Of a stretch of DNA of 13,852 nucleotides, positions 6,687-13,200 are shown in pieces. The notes below the pieces were generated by a model. That model was not told the DNA's origin and did not search any database. It was given only the letters and a program-made list of their open reading frames with translations. A program made the position numbers and the translations under genes. The stretch lies in contig BQIY01000021.1 in assembly GCA_021604265.1 (NCBI GenBank), forward strand, positions 1 to 13,852. Reading direction: 5' to 3'. Position 1 is the stretch's first letter. Each line of letters starts with the position of its first letter. The stretch is from Nitrospirales bacterium (GTDB taxonomy: Bacteria; Nitrospirota; Nitrospiria; Nitrospirales; UBA8639).

Positions 6687-8024
6687 ATGACGATCAACTA
6701 TCCTCATCAACCACACAAATCCATTCTCACCCAGCTTCTAAAATCGGGGCTTGCTGCTGCTGACCCACTCATAGCTATTCAACGACTGTGCACTCTCAAA
6801 GATAGCGTCTTAACCATTAAGAGACGACGATATCATCTTAAAAATTATGATCGTGTTGTATGTATAGGAATAGGAAAAGCTTCTCCAAGAATGGGACAAG
6901 CCCTCCAACAACTGCTCGGGGAAAGACTCGACGAGGGATTACTCATCGTCAAAGACCTCCCCAAGTTTTCTCTCAACAACATTGAGATGTTCCAAGCCGG
7001 ACATCCGACTCCAGACTCACGAAGCCGCCAAGCAGCAACACTCGTCCAACAATGGCTGAGGTCTCTCACGCCTCAAGACTTACTCGTGACTCTCATCTCA
7101 GGGGGCGCCTCCAGTCTTGTGGCTAGCCCCGCACCAGGGCTGACCTTAAAAGAAAAGCAGCGGATAACGAACCAACTCCTCCGAAGCGGAGCCAGCATCC
7201 AGGAGATCAATACCGTCCGCAAACATCTTTCAGCACTCAAAGGCGGTCAACTTCTGGCATCCACTTCGGCTCCCGTGATCAGCCTTATTCTTTCTGATGT
7301 TCTCGGCGACGACCTCGAAACAATTGGCTCAGGGTTGACGGCATCGGATTCAAGTACCTATCTTCACGCTCGTGACATCTTAGATAAATATGATCTCTGG
7401 CAACACTCATCCGTCGCGGTGAAACGTTATATTGAAAAAGGTATAAAAGAATTTGTATCAGAAACGCTCAAACCTGGGGATCCACACTTGAAACGAGTCC
7501 ACAATGTCATTATTGGAAACAATCAACTGGCCGCACGCCAGATTGCCAAAACGGCTAAACAACTGGGATTCCGACCTCTTCTCCAGACACCTCCGTTACA
7601 GAGTGAAGCGAAAGAAGCTGGAAACCTTATCGCATCATTTGCTAAACGTATTCATAAGACCAAAGGTACCATTCGACGACCTACCTGTGTGATCTGGGGT
7701 GGTGAACCAACGGTGAAGCTTACTGGTAAGGGGAAAGGCGGTCGCGCTCAAGAATGTGCGCTATCTGCCGCAATAGGCATTTCAGAACTTCCCAATATGA
7801 TTATTGCAGGGGTTGGGACAGATGGCTCAGACGGTCCAACAGATGTTGCCGGAGCTGTCGTCAATGGGGAAACGTTCTTGCGAGCCAAAAAGAAAAACCT
7901 GGACGCCCGTAGGTTTCTCCAATCGCATAACAGTTACGCATTCTTCAAGCACGCTGGCGGGCATATCAGAACCGGCTCAACCGACACCAATGTGAATGAC
8001 ATTTACTTACTCCTCGCACTCTAA
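6687..8024 (+). CDS. gckA: Glycerate 2-kinase, MOFRL/DUF4147 family
   Basis: The 445-residue protein has the two-domain architecture of class II glycerate kinases. The N-terminal DUF4147 part carries CIGIGKASPRMG (59-70, Lys64), AGHPTPD (104-110), LISGGASSLV (136-145), NTVRKHLSALKGGQL (175-189) and LSDVLGDDLETIGSG (202-216). The C-terminal MOFRL part carries WGGEPTVKLTGKGKGGRAQE, GVGTDGSDGPTDVAGAVV and TGSTDTNVNDIYLLL. It phosphorylates D-glycerate with ATP, normally to 2-phosphoglycerate, feeding lower glycolysis or recovering glyoxylate/photorespiratory-type glycerate. It is cytosolic. The ATG at 6687 has only a weak SD, and a TAATAT 12 bases upstream could be a -10 box giving a very short leader. 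The NTP pyrophosphohydrolase gene follows after about 40-60 bases on the same strand and may be co-transcribed. Confidence 0.93.
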   Translation: MTINYPHQPHKSILTQLLKSGLAAADPLIAIQRLCTLKDSVLTIKRRRYHLKNYDRVVCIGIGKASPRMGQALQQLLGERLDEGLLIVKDLPKFSLNNIEMFQAGHPTPDSRSRQAATLVQQWLRSLTPQDLLVTLISGGASSLVASPAPGLTLKEKQRITNQLLRSGASIQEINTVRKHLSALKGGQLLASTSAPVISLILSDVLGDDLETIGSGLTASDSSTYLHARDILDKYDLWQHSSVAVKRYIEKGIKEFVSETLKPGDPHLKRVHNVIIGNNQLAARQIAKTAKQLGFRPLLQTPPLQSEAKEAGNLIASFAKRIHKTKGTIRRPTCVIWGGEPTVKLTGKGKGGRAQECALSAAIGISELPNMIIAGVGTDGSDGPTDVAGAVVNGETFLRAKKKNLDARRFLQSHNSYAFFKHAGGHIRTGSTDTNVNDIYLLLAL

Positions 8025-8064
8025 CGATTTCTATACATGAACACCCCTGTGTTAGAAGAAAAAA

Positions 8065-8460
8065 ATGAAAGGACGACAACACGTGAACAAGGCTCAACAA
8101 ATGGTTTTAGAATTTCATCAACAATTTGATATTCACGTCGCAGATCAACCAACCTCCCCCGACGAACCGACACACACGCTGAGGACTCGTCTTATTCAAG
8201 AAGAATTTGAGGAACTCCAAGAAGCCATGAAGACCAAAGACCTCCCGAATATCGCGAAAGAACTCGCGGACCTGCTGTATGTGGTCTATGGAACTGCGGT
8301 ATCGTTCGGGATTGACATGGAACCGGTTTTCCAGGAAGTCCATCGCTCCAATATGAGTAAAGTGGGTGGTCATAAACGGGAGGATGGAAAATGGGTCAAA
8401 CCACCAACATATTCACCAGCTGACATTGTTCATATTCTTGAATCTCAGAAAATCATTTAA
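8065..8460 (+). CDS. MazG / PRA-PH-like nucleotide pyrophosphohydrolase
   Basis: The protein is 131 residues if started at ATG 8065. GTG 8083 is a strong rival because AAAGGA (8068-8073) lies nine bases before it, and it would give MNKAQQMVLEFHQQF. The sequence has the all-alpha NTP-PPase pattern: RLIQEEFEELQEA (42-54, Glu46/47/50) and NIAKELADLLYVVYGTAVSFGID (62-84, Glu66/Asp69). These acidic residues bind Mg2+ for hydrolysis of a nucleoside triphosphate or phosphoribosyl-ATP-like substrate to a monophosphate and pyrophosphate. The tail VFQEVHRSNMSKVGGHKREDGKWVKPPTYSPADI is typical of the stand-alone PRA-PH-like branch also found in phages. The exact substrate cannot be told. It could act in house-cleaning of damaged nucleotides. 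No other histidine-biosynthesis gene is adjacent, so a HisE role is unlikely. Confidence 0.87.
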   Translation: MKGRQHVNKAQQMVLEFHQQFDIHVADQPTSPDEPTHTLRTRLIQEEFEELQEAMKTKDLPNIAKELADLLYVVYGTAVSFGIDMEPVFQEVHRSNMSKVGGHKREDGKWVKPPTYSPADIVHILESQKII

Positions 8461-8596
8461 CTGTGGCGATTGTTCATTTAGATCTTTTAACCTTACGTAT
8501 GAACAAAAACTTAAAGGCCAAACGAGCAACAGAATGATCGATTAGCGTATTCATGCTTCAGTAATCCAGATGGTCAGCAGCCTAATTACGCAGAAC

Positions 8597-9145
8597 TCAT
8601 TCTTCTCCATCTCTCTTCTGCATCTGCGATATCAACTCACGTACTTCCGGGGGGGCATCATTAAGAAGGTCTTCATCTGTTCGATGCGGTCCCTCATCAA
8701 CAAAGTCAGGAACGCCTTCTTCCTCCAAATCCTGATCTACGTCTTGCCTTACAAGTCCATTCGAGACGATCGAAGCAGGCACGGAGTGAGCATTTGTATT
8801 CCCTACGCTGAGACGATGTGAAACGATCATCAACGTTCGCACATTACCGGTTTTAGGATCCTTACTAAGTCCGTAATTCCATCCATTTAATAGATGGTCA
8901 AGGCTCTGCTCAAGAGGCACATCTTCAAAAAACGCAGAAATGACCGCATTATTATATTCAGCACTATTAACAATATCGATGTGAATACCCATTTCCTGTC
9001 CAATTTGCCTCATAACCTTAGCCAACGAAGCCCTGCTAAGATTGACTGTGACATTCTGCCCATTCACCCTCACCTCAGCATACCCCTCTATCGAAAATAG
9101 AAACAACATCACGATCATCACTAACACATAGGTCATATTCTTCAT
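8597..9145 (-). CDS. Exported protein with an STN (secretin/TonB N-terminal) domain
   Basis: The 182-residue protein has a signal peptide (MKNMTYVLVMIVMLFLFSIEGYA) with likely cleavage between Ala23 and Glu24. The mature part begins VRVNGQNVTVNLSRASLAKVMRQIGQEMGIHIDIVN, then VISAFFEDVPLEQSLDHLLNGWNYGLS and a final strand RTLMIVS. This matches the STN domain found at the N-termini of secretins and TonB-dependent receptors (residues about 31-108). Here the domain stands alone and is followed by an acidic, probably disordered tail (about 130-182) ending in ELISQMQKRDGEE. There is no barrel or secretin domain, so it is probably a soluble periplasmic adaptor or a free-standing accessory protein. 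Its SD is weak (GGAAAG, 12 bases away). The neighbouring gene upstream also encodes an exported protein. I do not recognise a named family. Confidence 0.8.
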   Translation of the reverse strand: MKNMTYVLVMIVMLFLFSIEGYAEVRVNGQNVTVNLSRASLAKVMRQIGQEMGIHIDIVNSAEYNNAVISAFFEDVPLEQSLDHLLNGWNYGLSKDPKTGNVRTLMIVSHRLSVGNTNAHSVPASIVSNGLVRQDVDQDLEEEGVPDFVDEGPHRTDEDLLNDAPPEVRELISQMQKRDGEE

Positions 9146-9267
9146 TACGTATAATTCTTTCCAGCCTCTAACGAAATAGCTACTCGGCTATAACAAAAAC
9201 ACGTATGTTGCTATCTTCAAACACAATTCACATGTCAGTGAATTTCCAACTGTTCTCTCCAATTCAG

Positions 9268-9304
9268 CACTCCTCTCGCCACGTCAGTGTCAACGAGAGG
9301 AGTG
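9268..9304 (-). terminator. Hairpin terminator after the four-cysteine secreted protein gene
   Basis: An 11-bp perfect stem, CACTCCTCTCG (9268-9278) against CGAGAGGAGTG (9294-9304), with a 15-base loop, lies 14 bases beyond the stop codon of the minus-strand gene. No T tract follows on either strand, so it may act as a weak or factor-aided terminator, or as an mRNA-stabilising 3' structure. Confidence 0.6.
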
Positions 9305-9318
9305 TGTTAAAAGCTCTC

Positions 9319-9846
9319 TTACTTCGTTTCAAATGCGGAATAGGATACAACTGAGAACGATGGAACCCCAGAAACCTTTTTAGGCAAATTACAGGACACG
9401 TTGTAAATCCCACCTCCATCGGAATACGTTATGCCTGAAATGAATACATCGCTATTTCCACCGAAAAATTCATCACTGTTGCCAGACTTGCTATAGACAT
9501 ACTTCCCATTCAAGCCACGAATGTAGGCAGTACAATAAATAGTCGCTGAACTGCTTTGATCTTTGACGTCAACAATTACATAACTGAGTTGACCACCTGA
9601 CAAAGTATACGGAACCGGACAATACACCGTTGCTGACTGCGTACTACTGTTGTTGTACACACCCTGCGAGCTATATCGAATGTTATCAGACGCCGTTGGA
9701 TTGTAAGGTTGACACATGGTGCCCGGATATGTGGTCGTCGTGGTTTCGGCCTGTGCCAAACCACCTCCCAACCCTCCAACAAATATCATTACCCCCAATA
9801 ATGAATACAGCAACTTTGTCATTGAATTTCTAAATGCTCCCATCAT
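9319..9846 (-). CDS. Small secreted four-cysteine hypothetical protein
   Basis: The 175-residue protein starts at ATG 9844-9846, with AAGGAG a few bases upstream. The signal peptide has a hydrophobic core (LLYSLLGVMIFVGGLGGGL) and a clear AQA-E cleavage site near residue 33. The mature part opens with TTTTTYPGTMCQPYNP and holds four cysteines (45, 76, 105, 152), enough for two disulfides. It is rich in Ser, Thr, Tyr, Asn and Gly, with alternating beta-strand patterns (QSATVYCPVPY, LSYVIVDVKD, ATIYCTAYIRG, IYNVSCNLP). This suggests a small extracellular or periplasmic beta-sandwich. Similar small exported proteins with an early Cys and a vYCPvp-type strand occur in many Gram-negative genomes and have no assigned role. 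A hairpin follows the stop. TACAAT (9873-9878 on the minus strand) could be its -10 box. Confidence 0.8.
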   Translation of the reverse strand: MMGAFRNSMTKLLYSLLGVMIFVGGLGGGLAQAETTTTTYPGTMCQPYNPTASDNIRYSSQGVYNNSSTQSATVYCPVPYTLSGGQLSYVIVDVKDQSSSATIYCTAYIRGLNGKYVYSKSGNSDEFFGGNSDVFISGITYSDGGGIYNVSCNLPKKVSGVPSFSVVSYSAFETK

Positions 9847-10470
9847 ATTTCTCCTTATTGATTGAGTCTACTATTGTACTAGGCAGACCGTACATTTATG
9901 TCGTTCGGAACTATTTTCTCCAACAGATCTGCTTCTTTTGCATGCAAGAGAATGACAAAGCACAGGTCATGCCCAAGAAGATGGCTCAATCGTCAAACTG
10001 AAGAATTTCTCGTGTTATTCAAGGGTTTTATGGCGATACTGCTGAAGAGGTTGTGCCTGTCTAGACCGCGACATCGAACAAGGAACTCCTTTGAATTGAT
10101 ACAAAACATATATCAATAGATACACTAGATTAAACTCACTATGACCTAAGACCTTTTCTCTCACCTGCTGAAAGACACATGCCCTGGCGTATCTCAATAG
10201 ATTCTATTCGTATCTAAAAATGCAAAAAGAATTAATCATATAGTAAAACGTACCACCCTTCCCCAAGCTCGCACTAAGATCGCACGCTACATTCTCAAAC
10301 CGTTGAAAATTAATATTTTTATCATCACTCATATTCCGTAGATATAGGATTTGCATGGCTGGCAAAAATGTTGCTTTATCTTTGCAATAACCATCAGCGC
10401 TCACCCAAATGTTTCGAGCCAAGAACGCACTCAGGCATGACACAAAAATTCACACCATAGGAGCTTCACT
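9847..10470. other. Long intergenic stretch, no gene supported
   Basis: About 620 bases separate the divergent secreted-protein and small-peptide genes. Open frames at 9898-10119 (+), 10015-10197 (-) and 10204-10443 (-) have no SD and no recognisable features. The left end holds the promoter region of the minus-strand gene, with a possible TACAAT at 9873-9878. One copy of a 14-bp direct repeat lies at 10141-10154. The stretch is AT-rich and could hide a small RNA or decayed sequence, but I can point to nothing specific. Confidence 0.55.
10141..10154. repeat. Direct repeat, left copy (partner at 11712-11725)
   Basis: ATGACCTAAGACCT occurs here and again at 11712-11725 in the same orientation. 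In both places it is followed by TCACCTG, after a six-base interruption here and overlapping the last T there. The two copies bracket the 71-residue peptide gene and the beta-helix gene. It could mark the ends of an acquired segment. A 14-bp match may arise by chance in a window of this size. Confidence 0.4.
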
Positions 10471-10686
10471 ATGAATACATCGAGTTCGTCTTTTGAACCC
10501 AACGTTATCAATAAGAACTCCACAGAAGAGACAATTCCATCAGGAACATTCACAACACAAGAACCTAGCGTTTCCCCTGACAACGACACCATTGCAATCC
10601 TACGAAAACGAAGAATCCGTCGTGGCCGAGCGATTGCCGCAACAGCTGCGAGTTACGCAGCAGCTAGAATAGCTGCCAATTCGTAG
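10471..10686 (+). CDS. Small hypothetical peptide: acidic/polar front, cationic Ala/Arg helix at the end
   Basis: The ATG at 10471 has a good SD (AGGAG, eight bases upstream), so this 71-residue frame is probably translated. The first ~42 residues are polar and slightly acidic (Ser, Thr, Asn, Glu, Pro), with no signal peptide. The remainder, ILRKRRIRRGRAIAATAASY and then AAARIAANS, is strongly basic followed by an alanine-rich stretch likely to be helical. The two-part composition resembles a leader plus cationic core peptide, but it could equally be a nucleic-acid-binding or membrane-interacting tail. No modification enzyme, protease or transporter gene is nearby to support a RiPP or bacteriocin role. 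The secreted beta-helix gene follows 98 bases downstream on the same strand. I do not recognise a family. Confidence 0.6.
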   Translation: MNTSSSSFEPNVINKNSTEETIPSGTFTTQEPSVSPDNDTIAILRKRRIRRGRAIAATAASYAAARIAANS

Positions 10687-10784
10687 TGCTTTAGGAATTG
10701 CCGTTTTGTCGAAATCAAGAATTCACTGAGCGTTGGAATAAACGATTAAAAGAGTTATTCAATTTTTACATGCAGGTGAATAAT

Positions 10785-11669
10785 ATGAACGATTTGAAGA
10801 ACATGAGAGCATTGAAGTTGATTATAGGTTTTGGAATTTTTGCTTTAATTGGAAACTTTCTATCTCCGTTAAATGGAATGGGCGCCCAGAACTTGGTTTA
10901 TGTCTCTGAAGAACTTGGTGTGGCAGGAAATTGTAACGGGTTGCAGGCCCTGTTAAACAATTATGCTGGCGGAACTATTATTCTTGACAGAAAATGCGAA
11001 TTATCAAACACGCTCACTATACCGAAGCAAACAACATTAGCCGGGGTGGGGATTTTCGGAAACGGTCTTCTACAATTTATGAGTTTACCGACAGGATCAG
11101 CAGCAATCAGACTCGAGTCGCTTAACGGCATTGGAAGTACCAGTCACATTACCATTCGTGATTTGGCGATTGTTGGTCCCAGCAACGTCATCGGACTTAA
11201 CGTATCACAGAGTAGTCTTGTGCATATTCAGAATGTCCGTATAACCGGTTTCTATGTAGGCATTTTCGGACTGAATTCGAATGCCTTAATAGTGGATCAC
11301 AGCAATATATCTTTAAATACGTATTACAACATTATTGCAAGCCAAGACACCGCTAACTGGAGAATACGAGATAACATTATCAATCAAGCTGGAGTGGGTG
11401 GTGTGTTAATAAAGAATAATCCTCAGAGCGGTCATGTCATTGACGGAAATGTCATTTCATCAAACCAGAAGTATGGAATAAACACGTATGGACGAGGAAC
11501 AATAATTACTCACAATCGATTCCAAACGAGCCAGGGTACGAACATTCGAATTGACTCCACCGCTGAAGAAACTCGTATCTCAGAAAATTACTTCAATGCT
11601 GGAACTATTGAGAACAATAGCCTCAGCACCCAATGTGCACACAATATTGAGGAATTATTAGTCTGCTAG
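10785..11669 (+). CDS. Secreted right-handed beta-helix protein (pectate-lyase-like fold)
   Basis: The start chosen is the ATG at 10785, with AGGTGA five bases upstream, giving 294 residues; the frame is open further back, but those starts lack SD sequences. The N-terminus MNDLKNMRALKLIIGFGIFALIGNFLSPLNGMGA is a signal peptide with likely cleavage near residue 34. The mature protein shows successive short strands rich in Ile, Val, Asn and Gly (ITIRDLAIVG, GLNVSQSSLVHIQNVRITGF, VGIFGLNSNALIVDHSNIS, WRIRDNIINQAGVGGVLIKN, HVIDGNVISSNQKYGINTYG, TIITHNRF, RISENYF), the pattern of PbH1 parallel beta-helix repeats. The opening segment TIPKQTTLAGVG is typical of polysaccharide-lyase-like helices. Four cysteines (50, 71 and two near the end) may cap the fold. 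Carbohydrate binding or cleavage is plausible, but no catalytic set is recognised. A stem-loop overlaps the stop. Confidence 0.85.
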   Translation: MNDLKNMRALKLIIGFGIFALIGNFLSPLNGMGAQNLVYVSEELGVAGNCNGLQALLNNYAGGTIILDRKCELSNTLTIPKQTTLAGVGIFGNGLLQFMSLPTGSAAIRLESLNGIGSTSHITIRDLAIVGPSNVIGLNVSQSSLVHIQNVRITGFYVGIFGLNSNALIVDHSNISLNTYYNIIASQDTANWRIRDNIINQAGVGGVLIKNNPQSGHVIDGNVISSNQKYGINTYGRGTIITHNRFQTSQGTNIRIDSTAEETRISENYFNAGTIENNSLSTQCAHNIEELLVC

Positions 11670-11686
11670 AGGGAAATGTCCCTCTA
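11667..11686 (+). terminator. Stem-loop overlapping the stop of the beta-helix gene
   Basis: TAGAGGGA (11667-11674) and TCCCTCTA (11679-11686) form a perfect 8-bp stem with a four-base AATG loop. The left arm contains the TAG stop codon. No T tract follows, so termination efficiency is doubtful, but placement at the gene end fits a terminator or 3'-protecting structure. Confidence 0.55.
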
Positions 11687-11711
11687 AGAAATGAAGTAAT
11701 TTCAAATAATA

Positions 11712-11725
11712 ATGACCTAAGACCT
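11712..11725. repeat. Direct repeat, right copy (partner at 10141-10154)
   Basis: This is the second copy of ATGACCTAAGACCT, lying between the beta-helix gene and the stop of the DUF3482 gene. See the left copy for interpretation. Confidence 0.4.
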
Positions 11726-11733
11726 CACCTGAC

Positions 11734-13200
11734 TCAATTTCTTCGTATTTGTTCTAGGTATTTTTCAGCAGCAGGATAAATGGCCAAAAGGACTTCTCTC
11801 GTGAGAGATTCAAGACTAAGCGAAAGTTGTTTTTGGAGAGTTTCTAAGTTTGGACCTTCTCTTTCCTGATCATCTGTAGACCAAACTTGTTGAAACTTAT
11901 GTTGATGTCGTCCATACACTTTCTGTAGTTCCTCTAGCCAAATCGTTGGATTGCCTTGATCAGCCTGAAAATTTCCACGTCCTCGTCCAAAATGCGCAAC
12001 CGCCATATAGCGTAACAGAAGATCTTGCGTGAGCGTATGAAGAAACTCCGGCACCCACTTAATTTTCAACGTCTCTTCCATTTCGACTTCTTTTCCCCAG
12101 GCGGCTAACCCTAATGCGCCAAGAAATGCCCCAGTCAGCGCAAACAGCCCTAATGACATTCCTCCTGTAGCGGCATCAATCGCCGCTCCGGCAGCCGTTC
12201 CTGCCGCAGCACCTCCAAAGCCTCCTAACGCCGCACGTCCTAAAGCATCCTCGATCGCCGAAGATTCTATCGGAACAGTCACATCTTGCAATTGCGATTG
12301 AATTTTAATGGCAGCTTCTCCCTCCAACCCGTGCCATTCGATCAAATCCTGCATGGCAAGACGAATATCATTTTCAAGCCGATGACGTAATTCTTGCGCA
12401 GCATGTTTGACTTTCATCTCCCTGAGTTGCCCTGTCTCATTCACATTTTCTTCATCACTTGCCGCACGGATCAAAACATGAGCTACCCGATTCATAGCTT
12501 TTTTGAAAACTTCAATATTTTGAGTATTCCATCTGTCAATCAATCGAATCATGGTCTCTTGGGACACCGCAGGGAGTAGACGCTGCACATGTTCCAACAA
12601 CACGCCCTCAAGCATCCAACATCGCGAAAAACTATCTAAACTCAAAATGCCTTGAACGACAGAATACGGCTTGAGTGAGTCATGCCAGTCACGTTCACAC
12701 TGGTCTCGTTCCAGCGTCCCGCCATCGGAACCGATTTGATTCAGAATGACCAGTACGGGTTTCTGCAGCCAATCAAGAAGCTCCATCTCCGGCTTGATGT
12801 ATCCGCTTGCTAACCTTGGATTCTCTAACGCATTGACAAGGTAGAGCACCACATCAGCTTCATCACGAACATTCTTGAGAGCTTGCTGACTGCACCATAA
12901 TGGACGATCTTTGAAACGGTCCCAGACGTGCGCGACCATCCACCCAATAGGATGTTCTTGCTGTTGGAGTAACTTCAGCAATTGAACCGAATTTCCGAAT
13001 CCAGGGGTATCCCAAATATGTAACCGTGCACCATCACCGGTCTCTACCCAGGTAAACTTTTCATTCTGATCCGTCACATGTGCTTGATCCAACACTTTTC
13101 CCACATCACGACGCAGCAGGGTCCGCACCAATGTCGTCTTCCCAATATTGGTGTGCGAAATAATCGAGATGGTAATCTCTGAAGTATTCGTCGGACTCAT
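11734..13200 (-). CDS. DUF3482-type P-loop GTPase with a membrane-associating C-terminal region
   Basis: The 488-residue protein opens with a TRAFAC-class GTPase domain. The P-loop is SHTNIGKT (15-22), G3 is DTPGFG (64-69) in IWDTPGFGNSVQLL, and the strand DVVLYLVNA follows. The G4 position reads LNQIG (153-157) instead of NKxD, which as I recall is also relaxed in DUF3482 relatives. The P-loop's first Gly is Ser. A helical region (about 215-310) leads to a Gly/Ala-rich hydrophobic segment (322-369: GRAALGGFGGAAAGTAAGAA, then ATGGMSLGLFALTGAFLGALGLAAWG). That segment could form a membrane hairpin, as in other membrane-remodelling GTPases. The ATG overlaps the stop of the upstream DUF2868 gene in an ATGA, so the two are translationally coupled. 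The pair is known from other bacteria, but its function is unknown to me. Confidence 0.82.
   Translation of the reverse strand: MSPTNTSEITISIISHTNIGKTTLVRTLLRRDVGKVLDQAHVTDQNEKFTWVETGDGARLHIWDTPGFGNSVQLLKLLQQQEHPIGWMVAHVWDRFKDRPLWCSQQALKNVRDEADVVLYLVNALENPRLASGYIKPEMELLDWLQKPVLVILNQIGSDGGTLERDQCERDWHDSLKPYSVVQGILSLDSFSRCWMLEGVLLEHVQRLLPAVSQETMIRLIDRWNTQNIEVFKKAMNRVAHVLIRAASDEENVNETGQLREMKVKHAAQELRHRLENDIRLAMQDLIEWHGLEGEAAIKIQSQLQDVTVPIESSAIEDALGRAALGGFGGAAAGTAAGAAIDAATGGMSLGLFALTGAFLGALGLAAWGKEVEMEETLKIKWVPEFLHTLTQDLLLRYMAVAHFGRGRGNFQADQGNPTIWLEELQKVYGRHQHKFQQVWSTDDQEREGPNLETLQKQLSLSLESLTREVLLAIYPAAEKYLEQIRRN

Noticed and set aside
3781..8024. A single carbon-metabolism operon of pgl, tal and glycerate kinase.
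   Set aside because: The genes lie on different strands and are separated by unrelated genes, so they are neighbours and not one operon.
9898..10119. 73-residue plus-strand open frame with a basic Arg-rich part that might be a transposase scrap.
   Set aside because: No transposase motif can be recognised and there is no SD; not supportable.
10204..10443. 79-residue minus-strand open frame upstream of the small peptide gene.
   Set aside because: It has no SD, signal peptide or recognisable motif, and sits in AT-rich DNA where chance frames are common.
10471..10686. RiPP precursor call for the 71-residue peptide.
   Set aside because: No maturase, protease or exporter is present in the window, and the core lacks typical Cys/Ser/Thr modification sites. 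Kept as a hypothetical peptide only.
10698..10784. Longer N-terminus of the beta-helix protein starting at ATG 10698 or 10770.
   Set aside because: Neither start has an SD, and the extension would bury the signal peptide. ATG 10785 has AGGTGA at the right distance.
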